From Pseudisothecium myosuroides (lineage: Eukaryota > Streptophyta > Bryopsida > Hypnales > Lembophyllaceae), in the NCBI GenBank assembly GCA_951799445.1, contig OX637295.1, forward strand, positions 26,784,001 through 26,848,000: 64,000 nt of DNA, in the 5' to 3' direction. The first letter of the stretch is position 1. The number at the start of each line of letters is the position of its first letter. The notes under the pieces were generated by a model. The model had not been told where the DNA came from. It did not search any database and saw only the letters and a program-made list of their open reading frames with translations. This document shows positions 1 through 12,282 of this stretch, piece after piece. A program made the position numbers and the translations under genes.

Positions 1-1820
1 AATACACTAAAAACTTGTTATCTATAGGAAAAATAAGACTTATCCTAGAACTTAGAAGGTCTTGGTTCCAAGTTAGATTTATATTGAATACAACATTTGT
101 ATCATCTAATATATTGATCAACACCCTTAATAGCATCAAGAAACCATACAACCATGATAGACATGTTGAAAGTTTATAAGTTGATGATCTACATCATTTT
201 TATATCTTCAAGCTTTATGAAAGAATATTGATCCAAGGAAATTTAGTATTGCAAATCATACTTGCTAGCAATAGTCAATGATTTCAAACATCTCTTACTA
301 CAATCATGTGGCCTTTCCCTTGTAAGAATGATGGTGCACAATAAATACATTAACCACCAGTAGACTGGACATATGTAGCCAAATTTAGATGTGTGATAAT
401 ATGTGTTTTTAAAGGTGATTGTAAAAAACACCTACCAATTTTGTTGCGTTTTACAATACTCATTTTTTTTCTTCTGAAGTACCTTAAAAATTGAAAAGAT
501 AATTTTAAAAAAAACTTAAAAATATGATCAATGTTTATACCTATAAGATGAAGGTTTAGGGTAGGAAGATCATGGAAAAACTCTCTAAGTAGGAGAACTA
601 GAAAAGTGCCAAATCTCATGAAAATATATTTTTCATGTATTAATTAGTAAAAAATAGGAAAAATAATTAAATGATGAAAATAAAACCTGGCCATTTGTAA
701 CAACTCTATGGAGATGGTCATTCACCAAAAGAAGCACCAAAATAATGTCTTACATGTTCTGAAATGTACTTTGAATGAAGTTCACTTTGTAGACTTTCAT
801 ACCACATGAAATTGAGTATTTTTAAAAATCCTTCTGACAATATCTAGAAATATACTTGAAGACCATCTTCTCCAAATTTCAGCTCAAAATTCTTTTTTAT
901 GGGTACTCCATAATACTACCTCCCCCCCCCAAAAAAATTCTGCAAGTGTGATGTAAATTGGGGGCTCTTTCTAGATAGTAAAACAAAATTATTTTTTTTT
1001 GAAAAATCAGGTAAAGTAAATAGTAGCTATGTCTGCTATGAGTACTTTGGCTATGAATTTTGAGCCATTTGGAAGTAGAATGCAAAAGTTATGGCCAAAA
1101 AACTAATGGGCGCTTGAGGTGTGACACAAAATAGTACAATTTTTTTTTGCAATCACCTTTAACAACTCCTATGAAATTTTACAATCAAGAAAATGTGGAG
1201 CATGTTAATTAGAAATCATACATGCAGCTAAAACCTGAAAAAGAATACCAAATCTTAACCAAATGAATTTAAAGTCATTAACCTTTGAGAATTTATCAAA
1301 ATCACAATTTCTTTTAAACTACTTCAAGTTTTTAATGATTAGTCAAGGGTATAGGGTTCCTCTACAAAAAATGAATTGGGCGATGAAAAATATCCAAAAT
1401 AGTTTTAGAATCTTGAAATTATAAGTCTTCTAACATTAATAAAATATTGACTATTTTTATTCATTTCCATATTATAAGAATTTGACTATATAAATCTTGT
1501 TTTAAAATGATTAAAACAAAAGTTCTTCTCATTAACAATAAAATTGGCAAAAAATATTTTAAGAAAAATTGATTTCATTATTGAAAAGGTCATTTGTAAT
1601 AGAATTATTTCTTAAATGCTTGTGAGTTTGGCAGTTTGTCTTACCATGCATATTTGCATGGTTTAATAGTCAAGCACAATATTTTTGCTCCAACTTGCTC
1701 TTGGCACAAAGCCTTTGCCATAGCAACTTCATTATGGCATGCTTGTTCTTCCTTGTGAGTTCAAAGGCAAATTAGATCAAATTTCTTGTTTTGGCCATAT
1801 AATCCCTAAGTTTTGGAGTT
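1..1820. other. AT-rich intergenic DNA
   Basis: No exon with convincing codon bias or splice sites is seen on either strand. Open frames are short and AT-driven. Homopolymer runs (C9 near 921, several A/T runs) are present. I see no gene here. Confidence 0.6.
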
Positions 1821-1828
1821 TGGATTTA

Positions 1829-1960
1829 GCCCCTAAAGTACCATGGCCTTTTTTCTCCCAAAAACCACTCAAAATTGCCAATCCAATTGCAAAGGGTGAA
1901 AAAATCTAAAAATTGTTTTTTCTTTCACTTCTAACCATAGGATTTTACACCTAACTAGTA
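1829..1960 (+). repeat. Degenerate end of the TTAA-type MITE family
   Basis: Starts with TTTAGCCCCTAAAGTACC and continues with a run resembling 'CACTCAAAATTGCC...TTGCAAAG'. The same order is seen at 18,942, at 50,458 and, inverted, at the right end of the intact copy at 29,236-29,813. The terminal TTAA is degraded and no matching right end was found, so this is an old copy or a solo end. Confidence 0.5.
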
Positions 1961-4305
1961 TAAGAATTTGGGGAAATTTTATTAGAATTTTTGACATCAT
2001 TGATTGCAAGATATTTTCATTTAAAGTAAAGAAATCAAATTTTTTGGTACATTGAGAGACCATATTTTTTGACTTTGAACCTTTTAAACTTAAATTTTTT
2101 GCACTGCAAAGTTTTGAGCTTTAAATCTTTGTGATAGGAAATTCAGTTGAGAATCTATGAAAAAAAACATATCAAAAATAGCTTAATTTTGTAGTTTAGG
2201 AAATTGTTAAATAGAAGTAGATATGAGATAGAAGGAAAATCTAAATTATTAATATCTTTAAGATGAAATTAAAATGCACTAATCCCAATGGTGACATTGT
2301 TTTACTAAGCAAATTAAACCATGTAGAACATTTGTTTCTATAAAATTGAAAAAATTGCATTAAAAAATGAATCCTCCAAGTTATTTTTTCAGAAGATAGT
2401 TTAATTGCCCCCCAAAAATTGTCCATTACTTTCTCATAACAAATACAAGTGGAATGAATGAAAGGTTTTTAGATAGATAAAAATATAATCTATAAGAAAA
2501 AAAAAATTTAATTTTAGATTAAAATTTTACCTTTCTCTTGTTTTAAGCTTCTTTGGCATAACTTTTGCTTCCAAGAACCAAAGGAAATTACTTTAGTTTC
2601 CTATGAAGCTCTTCATTTTTTCTATCTTCAAAAAAGTTTTAAAAAATCAAGAGAAAAATTCAGCACTGGTACTTGCCCAAAATCCCATTTGTTCCCCAAA
2701 GGAACAATGGTTCTCTAGAGTTTAAATTACATTTTACAACTTTTAAAGAAAAACAAGCACTTGTACAATGCTGAATAGTGCACCTTTGACTGTTAAAAAA
2801 GAGGCTTGGCTTTGGCTTGACTTTGGCTTGGCTTTTTCACCATACCTGCTCGTTGTGAATGTTATAGTATTTTGAATGAGTTTAACTTTATTTGCATAGT
2901 TCAAGGCTGCTTTTTTAGTGTTCAGAATATTGGTCTCAATTGGGAGTCTGACGTCAATGGTGATGTACTTGTAGGCCTTGCAGTGTTATCCAATAGCCCC
3001 TTTACAGTTGCAGGTTTAGGGTCTGCAGGTTGTTTGCTTTGAAATTTAGCCTCATAGTAGAGCCAGCCCACATACAAAAACGTGGTTGTCCAAATGCTCT
3101 CCTTGCTGCTACAGTTGGCATAATTTTTTCGTTTCCATACTTGCTGTGAATTTCCCAAAACTGCCTTACAATTAACCAATTCTCACTATAAGAAAACATT
3201 GTTTTTTGTGATGTTAGAGCAAAACGTTCATGTTTTGTAAAACAAGAGCCTGTTAGAGATTCAGAGGAGGTGGAAGCCAGAATTGTTGGAAATGTTGGTC
3301 AAATCACTCGGATGTCGCTCAAAAAAATATGTGAAACAGGTTAACCCTGGAGTGCTCCGACGTCCATTTTCTGGACGATGAACAGATTCAGATCCTTGTT
3401 TCTGTCTCATTCCTGCTTGGATGAAAGTCATCCTAATTTTTGGTGATACCTTATCAAGTTGTTGCCCTATCCATCGGTTTGATTTGTTGTTACTAGAATA
3501 TATACATTTCTAAAATTACAAATGTGGAAGTATGTCAAGTGGTCAATTTGCATTGACTTTAGTTCAAAACTAGATGTGCAAAAATGAGGTCAAAGATGTA
3601 AGGGTCACAAAAATTTCAAAAAATCACCATATGAAGAGAACCTTATTTCAAATCCATTCCAACAAGTTTTACTCAAAAAATGATAATATTTTACTTGTAG
3701 TTGAATTTAGAAGGAATTCTGAAATTTTCTTTTCAAAATTTATAAAAAAAGATTGGTGATAGCATTAGTAGATCTAACCGTACGAATAGAATTTAAAAAT
3801 CAAAATCTACAGTTTTCATTTGTATACCAATTCCAAAATATTCTTCCAAATTGTAGTTTATAATGGATTTTCTCAAATCGTCAATTTTGGAGATGAATCC
3901 AGACGTTTAGGAGTTAAGACGTTCATGTTCAGAAAAACAGGCCGCAAAACATTCCTTCATTTTTTGCTTTGTCCAAAACAACAGGACTGAGCCACGTCAG
4001 CAAATGCTACTGGTTTACCACCGAGTAAGTTGGTGGAAGTTACTTTGCAAATAGGTAAAATGTGGACTACATCTGAAAAAAATAGGGAAAGGGCAGGTGA
4101 TTCTCGTTATTCCCAAAAAAAACGTACGTTCGGATGAATGAGGTGTGCAATGCACATCGGATCTTACAGTACAGTTCAGAATGTATGAGCAAGCCTCTCG
4201 CAAATATCGTCAAAAGAATAATAGCATATGCTAAACCCTTCAATACGTGGCACCGCGATATATGACAACACTGTGCCTGTGTCGTGTACAAAACTGGAGT
4301 AACAG
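1961..4305. other. AT-rich intergenic DNA
   Basis: No supported gene. A possible weak inverted-repeat pair (TTAACCCTGGAGTG near 3,342 and its imperfect complement near 3,905-3,920) could be another decayed MITE but is not strong enough to call. Confidence 0.4.
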
Positions 4306-4390
4306 TTAACCCGTAAATGCCCAAGGCTTGTTCTGAGCCTCTTGGAATTTGCTCTAAATTGAAAAAAAAGTCAACATTTTGAGCCAACTA
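4306..4390 (+). repeat. Solo left end of TTAA-type MITE
   Basis: TTAACCCGTAAATGCCCAAG and the next ~60 bases (including TTCTGAGCCTCTTGGAATTT) match the left end of the complete copy at 21,544 with few changes. No right end is recognisable nearby. Confidence 0.6.
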
Positions 4391-4619
4391 AAGACAACCT
4401 TTACGATTAACTCTAATATGTTTTAAAGAAAAAATATAGAGTGTTCTGAAATGAAGATATAGATATTTTAGGAAGATTTTTATTAATAAACATAATCAGT
4501 TTATAGGGACCATACAAGCATACAACTAAGGTTAGACCACTATTTCCCAATCAAAGACATATATCCAACATGTAGGGTGCAACTATTTCTAACCAAGACT
4601 GGAACACATAGATTTCCAA

Positions 4620-4810
4620 ATGAAGCTTGGAATGTTTTTTTTCCTTCCCCTTCTCAAGGTTAGAACTAACAAAGTCATGACACATATCCCAAAGTGCACG
4701 GAAAATAGCAAGCAAGAGAATAGGAAATAAAAATTAGGAAAGTACATTAGTTCTCGAATGATTTGAATAAAAAAAACCTAGATATTGCTTTTGGATTTTG
4801 AGCACTTTTG
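4620..4810 (+). repeat. Dispersed repeat, third copy of the 6.9-kb / 53.5-kb family
   Basis: The segment with 'CTCAAGGTTAGAACTAAC' followed by 'CATGACACATATCCCAAAG' matches, in order, the sequence at about 53,570-53,640 and the reverse complement of about 6,990-7,075. It is more diverged and seems truncated. Confidence 0.5.
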
Positions 4811-4889
4811 GGCTCCTAAAATTTATAGTAATTTCAATTTTGTGAATAAAATTATGAAAAATATGCAATCCCCATATTTTTATTTTTTT

Positions 4890-5757
4890 AATAATTTTTT
4901 TTTGCATCGCCCTATACTAATCATAATTTATGTCATAGATTTGCTTAAGTGATTGGATGTGGGTGGTTTGACCTTATCTGTACTAAGGTAGTTTGCTTTT
5001 AAAGCGGCCTTTTTAAGCTTACCGAAGTCATCATTGACAGTAATACAATAGAACCTCTCTTAGTATATCCTCTCTTTGTGCATAGTATGGTGGGCCCTAA
5101 TTCAATCACTTTTTCTAAAAAGTAGTGGTTAGAGGCCATGTTAGTTAGTGACCATTATTACACCTCTCTAAATGCATAAACCTTTTTTAGTGCATAGTCC
5201 CCACACCATGTACTAAGAGAGGTTCTATTACAGATATTTCAAGCAACATGTCACACTTTCCTAGATAGGAGTTGCATTTATAGTTTCAATTCTGGAAATA
5301 AAATCACAAAAAATATACAATCTCCCATATTTCCTATCTTTTTATTTAAGAAAAAATTGCATCGCTTCATACTACTCTTGATCTCTGTCATAGAATTGTA
5401 TAAGTAATCGAATGTGGGTGGTTTGACCTTATCTCCATTAAGGTAGTCTGCTCTTAAAGCGATTGTTTAAGCCTACCTAACTCATCATTGACAATAATAT
5501 AATAGAACCTTTCTTACAATATCCTCTCTTAGTGCATAATATGCACAAAGAAGGTTAGTAGGTAAGCTCAATTTCAAGCACTTTTTCTAAAAAGTAGTGT
5601 AGTTAGAGGTTACACTAGTTAGTGACCATTATTACACTTTTTCAAATGTATAAACCTCTCTTAATATATAATCCCAACACCATGTACTAAGAGAGGTTCT
5701 ACTGTAGATATTTCAAGCAACATGTCAAGCTTTCCTAGATAGGAGTCGCATTTAGAA
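4890..5757 (+). repeat. 454-bp imperfect tandem duplication, each unit carrying a small inverted-repeat element
   Basis: Two units share landmarks about 454 bp apart (GTGGGTGGTTTGACCTTATC near 4,959 and 5,413). Each unit carries a ~190-210-bp inverted-repeat element bounded by TAGAACCTCTCTTAGTA and its complement (about 5,045-5,231 and 5,500-5,707). The same terminus bounds the element at 28,902-29,945, so the family is dispersed. No coding potential is seen. Confidence 0.65.
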
Positions 5758-6321
5758 TACGATCATTTTTCGAACACACTACCTTATCTTTAGTCCAAGC
5801 ACTTAGAGAGTAGTACGGTACACCTTAGTAGCGACACTTGGAGGCAAAATAAGAGGATGTCCGATTGTATATCCAGTCCCAATGAATTCCACTTTAGGAT
5901 TTCCTCCATTGATCATACCGGCTTTTCAAAATGCATGATGGGAGCAGTGCAGTGACACCCAATCATAATGCAACACCAGGATCGAATGGACGCTTCTCGC
6001 TTACAGCCAAAAAGACTTTGAATTGTTACACGTCCTTGAATCTTCCGCCCCAATTTTCCAAGCCCCCTTTTGCCTTTTAGCAGCGGCGTACATTTTGATT
6101 CCGTCATCTACGAATTTCTTGACTTAGTCGTAGATTCCCTGTTCCTCTTCGTCCACTCACAAGGTTGTCGTAGCATCCGAGGCGCCGTACAGTTGCCTCC
6201 ATTTCAAATTCAAATACGAGCATCCCCGGTTTTGTAGATACAGGAAGGTATATCTACAAATGACTTACATTCGTCTTCCAATTTCTCAGACCCAGTACAT
6301 TCTGAAGATGTCTAACTCGTT
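5758..6321. other. Intergenic DNA
   Basis: Base composition is more mixed than the flanks, but no splice-bounded exon or recognisable protein was found. Confidence 0.4.
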
Positions 6322-6465
6322 TAGATTTCAGTATTCTCAAATACAAAGATTCTGGATATCTGTAGATATGTAGATTTCAGTATTTTCAAATACGAAGATT
6401 TTGGATACTTGTAGACATGTAGATTTCAGTATTCTCAAACATGAAGATTTTGGGTATTTGATTCA
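6322..6465 (+). repeat. Minisatellite, three units of about 49 bp
   Basis: The phrase GATTTCAGTATTCTCAAA followed by an 'AAGATTNTGG' block occurs three times in a row, each followed by a TAGATATGTA-like joint. Units differ by a few substitutions. Confidence 0.7.
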
Positions 6466-6894
6466 TGTCATCTAGATTGTATAGTTGAGATCCCTATAAC
6501 TTAGTAACATTTGAATTTATAACACTTCAAAAGCAATCGTGTTTTTGAAGCCAAAAACGCCTTGGACCTTTAATTAGGGGTTTAAGCTACTGCAACTCTC
6601 AATAGTCTGACCCTCTTGTTGTTGTCATACTGTAACGTAGTTGCATCATTTCAATACATAAGGTCTAGCTAATAGAAAGTGGCATCCAATTCAACAAAAA
6701 ATCAACACTTATTTGTTGATTTGGATATTAGATTGACCAAACTAACATATATATGTCAATTATGCAAGGTATAGCCCCCCGTAACTAATCCAATAAAGAA
6801 ATCCGATGTGATCTGGAGTAGTGGAGGCAAAGCAAATAGTTTTAGAGATACATTGATAAAAATGATAAGGCTTGCAAAAAAATTGTTAATTATT

Positions 6895-7145
6895 TTTATC
6901 GCTTGAACTGAAATTATTATGAATTTTGGGAGGCAAAAAGCACTCTAGATCCATGGCCAATGTCTAGATTCTTCCAATTCCAAGCATTTAAGAACTATTT
7001 ATTCATCATTATTTCCTACTTTCTTTCTCACAACTTGGAACATGTGTCATGTATTTATTGGTTCCAACTTTGAAAAGGAAAAATAAATGCATTCTAGGTT
7101 TGGTCAGAACTATAGGTTGGGAATGGGTCATAGGTCAGGAATGGG
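6895..7145 (-). repeat. Dispersed repeat, inverted relative to the 53.5-kb copy
   Basis: Landmarks on this strand (TTGGGAGGCAAAAAGCACTC, CCATGGCCAATGTCTAGA, CATGTGTCATGTATTTATTG, GGTTGGGAATGGGTCA) are found in reverse complement and reverse order at 53,480-53,760. It is a MITE-like or retroelement remnant; no terminal repeat was identified. Confidence 0.6.
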
Positions 7146-7358
7146 TGGCTCTACCTTAAATGTTGGCGCAGGAATGCAACATTTTTATGTTGATGTGGGG
7201 GTACTATGCACATGGAATCATTTTCACCGGGTATTATTTTCACCTGGGTATCAACTAGGATCGTCACAGGGTATGAAATATGGCATCAAACGGTTTGTCT
7301 TTTGTATCAGCACTCAGCAGCTTGTTGTTGTGGGGGGCTTCCATGTTGTAGCACTCAG

Positions 7359-7708
7359 GCACTTTGGATTTGAGAATAGCATCCTTGACTGTTGCGGAAT
7401 TGCGGCATCAGCGAGAGGAGCTGGAGAAAAAATTTGGTTGCGGAGAGTGGACAGTGGTGACAAATGTGAGTTTCTGTGGTTATTGTCTCTTATATGGGAT
7501 TTTGGGGGTTTGTGTGAATTTATTGTTGGGTTGCGAGAGACTGGATTGGTGCAAATGGGACAGGAGTTTCTGGCGCCTCGAATTAGTAGGTTCTTGCCAG
7601 AAGACGTGCATTCTTCTTTCGACATTCTGTCCTTGGTGAACAACCCTGAAGGACTCTCGAGTCTTAGCCTAGGATTTGAGCGAGCAATGACCACCTTCAA
7701 CTCATCAA
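7359..7708 (+). CDS. Two exons of an unrecognised protein
   Basis: Exon 7,359-7,465 is bounded by CACTCAG and GTGAGTTT and reads through a helical, charged stretch (LTVAELRHQREELEKKFG). Exon 7,564-7,708 is bounded by GGGACAG and GTAAAC and begins EFLAPRISRFLPEDVHSSFD. Both are open, and the junction is phase 0 on both sides, which supports one gene. The first exon looks coiled-coil. No start codon, stop or neighbouring exon was confirmed in the 7-11 kb region, so the model is internal and partial. I do not recognise the family. Part of the second exon also lies in a longer unspliced open frame (7,087-7,815), which I regard as incidental. Confidence 0.35.
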
Positions 7709-10700
7709 GTAAACTTAAAGTACCTCTTCAACTTTGTCATACTGATTCTTACTTTGTGCAGATCGTTGTTAGGGTGCTAGTTCGTGGCGAATTGATGGTC
7801 CTCAAGGTTCTGTAATAGGTGTTCCCAATTCCATGTCTCTTGTGATAGGTGAGACCCGAATCTCCAATTCCTTTACCGGGTATTATGGCAGTAGTGTCAG
7901 GTTTAAGGAGAAGGGAGCCGTGTGATGGGCTAGTATCGCTTGCGGTTCTTTGAGAGGGAGCCAGGTGCTATGTGTCCTATAATGTGATTTGCCTTGGCAC
8001 CACGTCCCATTGATCCAATCAAAGCCACAGATAAAGAAAATCAATTACCTGTCGAGTTGCTTGGTGGTAGAAAATTGCACAATATTGCATTTTGTGATAA
8101 CCATGCCTTTGATTGTCATAGATCACCTTGTCCGATTGTACCAAATGTGTCCAAATATCTAGAATTTCACCAAGCGTGAAATGGTCATCGGCGTCAGCAG
8201 CTTTGTACTACTAAACTTATTCAACACTTGGCGACTTTTATATTTTCTTATGTTGATTTTGCTAGTGTGAAAGTCAGATAAGGGTTTGCAAAGATTCGCC
8301 ATACACTAGAGAGCATCACTGATACGCATACAATCAACCGAATTCCAAATGCCCAGTCCTGGAAGGCTAGCCCTTGCGTATGAATGTGTGGATTGAGTAT
8401 TCCCACTTAGAAGTTCAGGTTTGCTTTCCCAGCCTTTGCTTGTAGGCAATGAAAAGCTTCACAGACAAACCTCTGTTCCACTTGGGCCTCATTGGTGCCA
8501 TGTCTCAGCGAGCTTCGTTGAGTTCGTAGTCACCGCTACTCGCAATCGAGTGATCTTTGATGCTTGTAAGTGCCAGTTTTGCACAGACTCGCGTATCCAT
8601 TTGTTAGGTCGCATTCTTGCAATGTACTTCTCACATTGTCCATGACTGAAGCTCCAACGTGCCGTCACCTTTTCGGAATTAGGATAAATCAGCCGAGTTC
8701 CAAAATTCAGTTCCATTAGACGCATTTCCAATGACCTTCATAAGTATCAACTCTTGATTGACAGGTTTTGACGGCAGGGCAGACGATGATGAACATAACG
8801 TGGCAAGAGGAGAACCTTGGGGTGCGTTAACCTTAAACCCTAAACTCCCGAGCTGCCGTAGTCTGTTTGATATCTATTTTTTTTTTCCTTGTGTATAATT
8901 TTCTCATGCACTTGCAAGGTGGAAGGTTGTAGACCATTATACGTGACCCTATTTCTCCATTTTCTTTCTGAGATCAATGACCATAGACATTGAGTTGAGT
9001 TGAGTCATGGTTATACCACTTGCTAGTAAATGTATCAATAGATGTTTTGGTGTTGGTAACGGGGCTTAGCGTGGGAGAGGGATGAGGTCCGTAACGGGTT
9101 TTAGAGTCCTCTTCGACGCGTGTGGGTTCTTTTGTAGTAAGAACTGGTAGCATCACGGAGAATCTTGCTAGAGAACATGGCTTTTGCATCAATTAGCCTT
9201 TGTGATGCGCAGAAATTATGGCAAAGATTTGTGTGAAATGCATTGTAGTTGCTGCTGACACTTTGTCCAATGCAGGGTGATTAGCATAAAGGATAGACGA
9301 AGAAGGAATAATTTCTTACTGTTGGGAATGTCTACGGTCGGCCGCTAGTTTGTCAAGTAAGTTACGTATCCTTGTTGTGAATACATGTCTGAAATAAAGG
9401 ATTTTTCACTACTGGCCCTTTGCCGAGCATCGTCATTTACAAAAATTGTGCTGACACTATGAGGAACTCAGAACATTGCGCCAATGGATTTCAAGTGATG
9501 GTTATCGATAGCGACTTCACTAGCAGAAACTTGTGTGAGTGGTGTAAATTAGACTCGGGCATAAACTACCACAACTAGTTGAAATTGATGCAAGCCAAGC
9601 TTTGAGGGCGGAACTGTGCGATTTCGCAAGTTCTTTGCAAGGGTAAGCTACTCTACCTCCTGGCCTTATCAATTTGAGGTGAATGAGATAGTCTCACGCA
9701 CTCATGCACATTTCCTTAACATTGGTGAAGCCAATCTATGTACTGGCTGGAGTGCCTTACTCTACACATGAAATGAGTTGCTGCAGATTGCACTTCACCT
9801 GCTGCAGTAGCTCCAAACAAATCCATGAATCCTTAGTACTAGTTAGCTTTCTTGGGACTTGGGGGCGAGAATTGTAATTGAACAAAAGGGACGGAAGGCA
9901 TTTGCTCTTAAATAATAATCTGCTCGGGGGGGAGGGGGGTTCTTCTCAAAAATTCACCTTTCCATGGTACTATTTTTTTTGGGCATGGTTCGGCAAGGAA
10001 CAATGCAATGCAATTCAGAGACAGAAAGCTGAGAGCAGAAACAGCTAAAAGGTAGCTCAAAAACTCGCAGTGATGGACTGAGGTTAGAGTGAAGTTAGAG
10101 CACGGAACTTGTTGCAGTGCAGCATGATATCCTTTCTGTCCAGCATGTGATCCTTTCTTTGCAGCAAAGTTAAATTTGAAGCTGTTTGCATACGTTGAGA
10201 GCTGTGGGTGTTGTGGGTTCTCTTTTTGCTTGGAGGTTTACTCAATTGGGGAGGGTAAGCTCAGATATTGGGGTTGTTCATGTGAGATGTTGTGGTTCAG
10301 GTTTCTTGCTTTTCATGAGTTGCAATATCTGTTGTAGCTTTCTTTCTGTATATGGGATTAGAAAATCTTAGAGATTGATACTTTCACATTTGAGGTTTCC
10401 CCTGACTACGTTCCAGTCCCCTGACTACGTTCCAGTCCATGTTGTAGAAATATCGGTTTGTTTTCAGTTAAATTTCTTTCAAGAAATCAATCGATTCCAA
10501 ATCTATTCTATGTTGAAGGACAGAGGAGTAGGAATGACCCTCGCTCGGACAAACAATGCGGATGATCAAACCCTAAGTGTGCCCTAGTTGAGTTAAATGA
10601 TGATACATCAGGTTTGATACTTATATATCAGCTTGAGAGTGCAGTTTGTAGCATAGATGAGGTTGCATCTTGGTCAAAGTTGGGAGTCCTTGAACTGGAT

Positions 10701-11470
10701 CAAGGACCCCAGTAATTTGCTCTTGCATCAGAACTTGCACCATTTGGATCACCAATAGCTCCTGATTCATCTTGCACTGGATCACCTTCCGACTTTAGAG
10801 TCTGAACTGGGTAGCCTCGATTTTTATATATACATTAGGGTTCTCTTGATCTCACAAAGTTTCGTTGACACGACAAGCATTGAGTCTAGTCTAGTATTGA
10901 AGCTTGATATTTTCACATTTGAGGTACATTCCAGTCCAATTTTCTGAAACTAAAGTCATTTGAAGTTGTTGATGTTGATGTCAAGCGCTCCAGTGCTTGG
11001 TGACCTGAGAGTTCCGGATTGAGCAATGTGAACAATCGAACAGACACAAACGCAAGGGAACAAAAGGCCGTAATTTGTTTGATTGAAGCTAAGTATTAAG
11101 GCTCCTCACTTTGGTTGTGGTTGATGCAGGGAACTAGTGAGTGTTTTTTTCTCCCAGAACCTTAAGGGCTGAGCAATTTGGAGGGGGTTCCGAAATTAGG
11201 AGGAAATCATTTTCAGTTAACGGGGAGTGGAAGAGGGATTCATATGTGGAACTTTGGTGTGGACTGAATTGAACTTCTAGTCAATAAATTGGAAGCAGCA
11301 GACTTTGGAATTATTGATGCTGCAGGCCAAGATGGAGGTATAAAATCAAACAAGCAATGGAACAGACTTGAAAATATTGCTAGTCATATATGACACTTTG
11401 TGTCTCTGCTGAAGTCAAGTTTTGAAGCTTGTTGTGTTCATTGGACGTTGTTGATGCGACAAGTTGTTTT
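7709..11470. other. Long gene-poor stretch of mixed composition
   Basis: Composition is less AT-rich than 0-6 kb, so remaining exons of the gene at 7.4-7.7 kb or decayed coding DNA could lie here, but none could be placed with confidence. A 19-bp perfect tandem duplication occurs at 10,399-10,436 (CCCCTGACTACGTTCCAGT twice). A diverged copy of its flanks (TTTTCACATTTGAGG...TTCCAGTCCA) recurs near 10,910-10,940. Confidence 0.4.
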
Positions 11471-12282
11471 GTGTAGTTGCGGTGAACTTGGAGAATGATT
11501 GTGGTCGACTTGGATGCAAAATTTCAGCTTGCTATTCACTGAGGTAGTACGACTGCGATGACTATTTAAGACTTTTGTAGGAGGTACACCATGACCTACA
11601 CTCAATCTTTGCATTCACTTGATCAAATTAAAGTTCAATATGCACAGCAATTTGTAGGTTGGTGATGGCGATGAACAAAGAGGCTTGATATGTTTTGATG
11701 AATTCTTGTTATTTTAAGTTGGCAGGACTGTCATGGTGTGGGAGAACAGTAAGCTTTCCAATCAAATTTTCAGGTAAAAATGCTTTGAATGGGCTTAATT
11801 CTAAACCAATTTCAAGCATTTAGGTTTGAGCATTATTTGTTGCACATGTGAAAATGATCTTTTTATGACCGTCCTTGAATAATAGTCCTATTGCATTTTT
11901 CAAAGCTTTGTTCTAAACTTAAGTGGGTTTAGGGTGTGTAGTTGCAATGAACTTGGAGAATGATTGTGGTCGACTTGGATGCAAAATTTCAGCTTGCTAT
12001 TCACTGAGGTAGTGCAACTGCGATGACTATTTAAGACTTTGTAGGAGGTACACTATGATCTACATTCAATCTTTGCATTCACTTGATCAAATTGAATTTA
12101 AATATGCACGACAATTTGTAGGTTGGCAATGGCGATGAACAAAGAGGCTTAATATGTTTTGATGAATTCTTGTTGTTTTAGGTTGGCAGGACTGTTGTGG
12201 TGTTGGAGAATAGTAAGTTGCGGTGAACTTGAAGACGATCGTGGTCGACTTGGATGCAAAATTTCAGCTTGCTATTCACTGT
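11471..12282 (+). repeat. 465-bp direct duplication with a third partial unit
   Basis: Copy 1 (about 11,471-11,753) and copy 2 (about 11,936-12,216) share long near-identical runs, such as GTGGTCGACTTGGATGCAAA and GGTTGGNNATGGCGATGAAC. A third unit at 12,217-12,282 repeats only the first ~65 bases. High identity implies a fairly recent duplication. No ORF is conserved between copies. Confidence 0.75.

Noticed and set aside
7087..7815. 242-codon open frame on the + strand as a single gene
   Set aside because: Its first half lies in a dispersed repeat and has poor codon character. Two splice-bounded exons in different frames explain the coding signal better.
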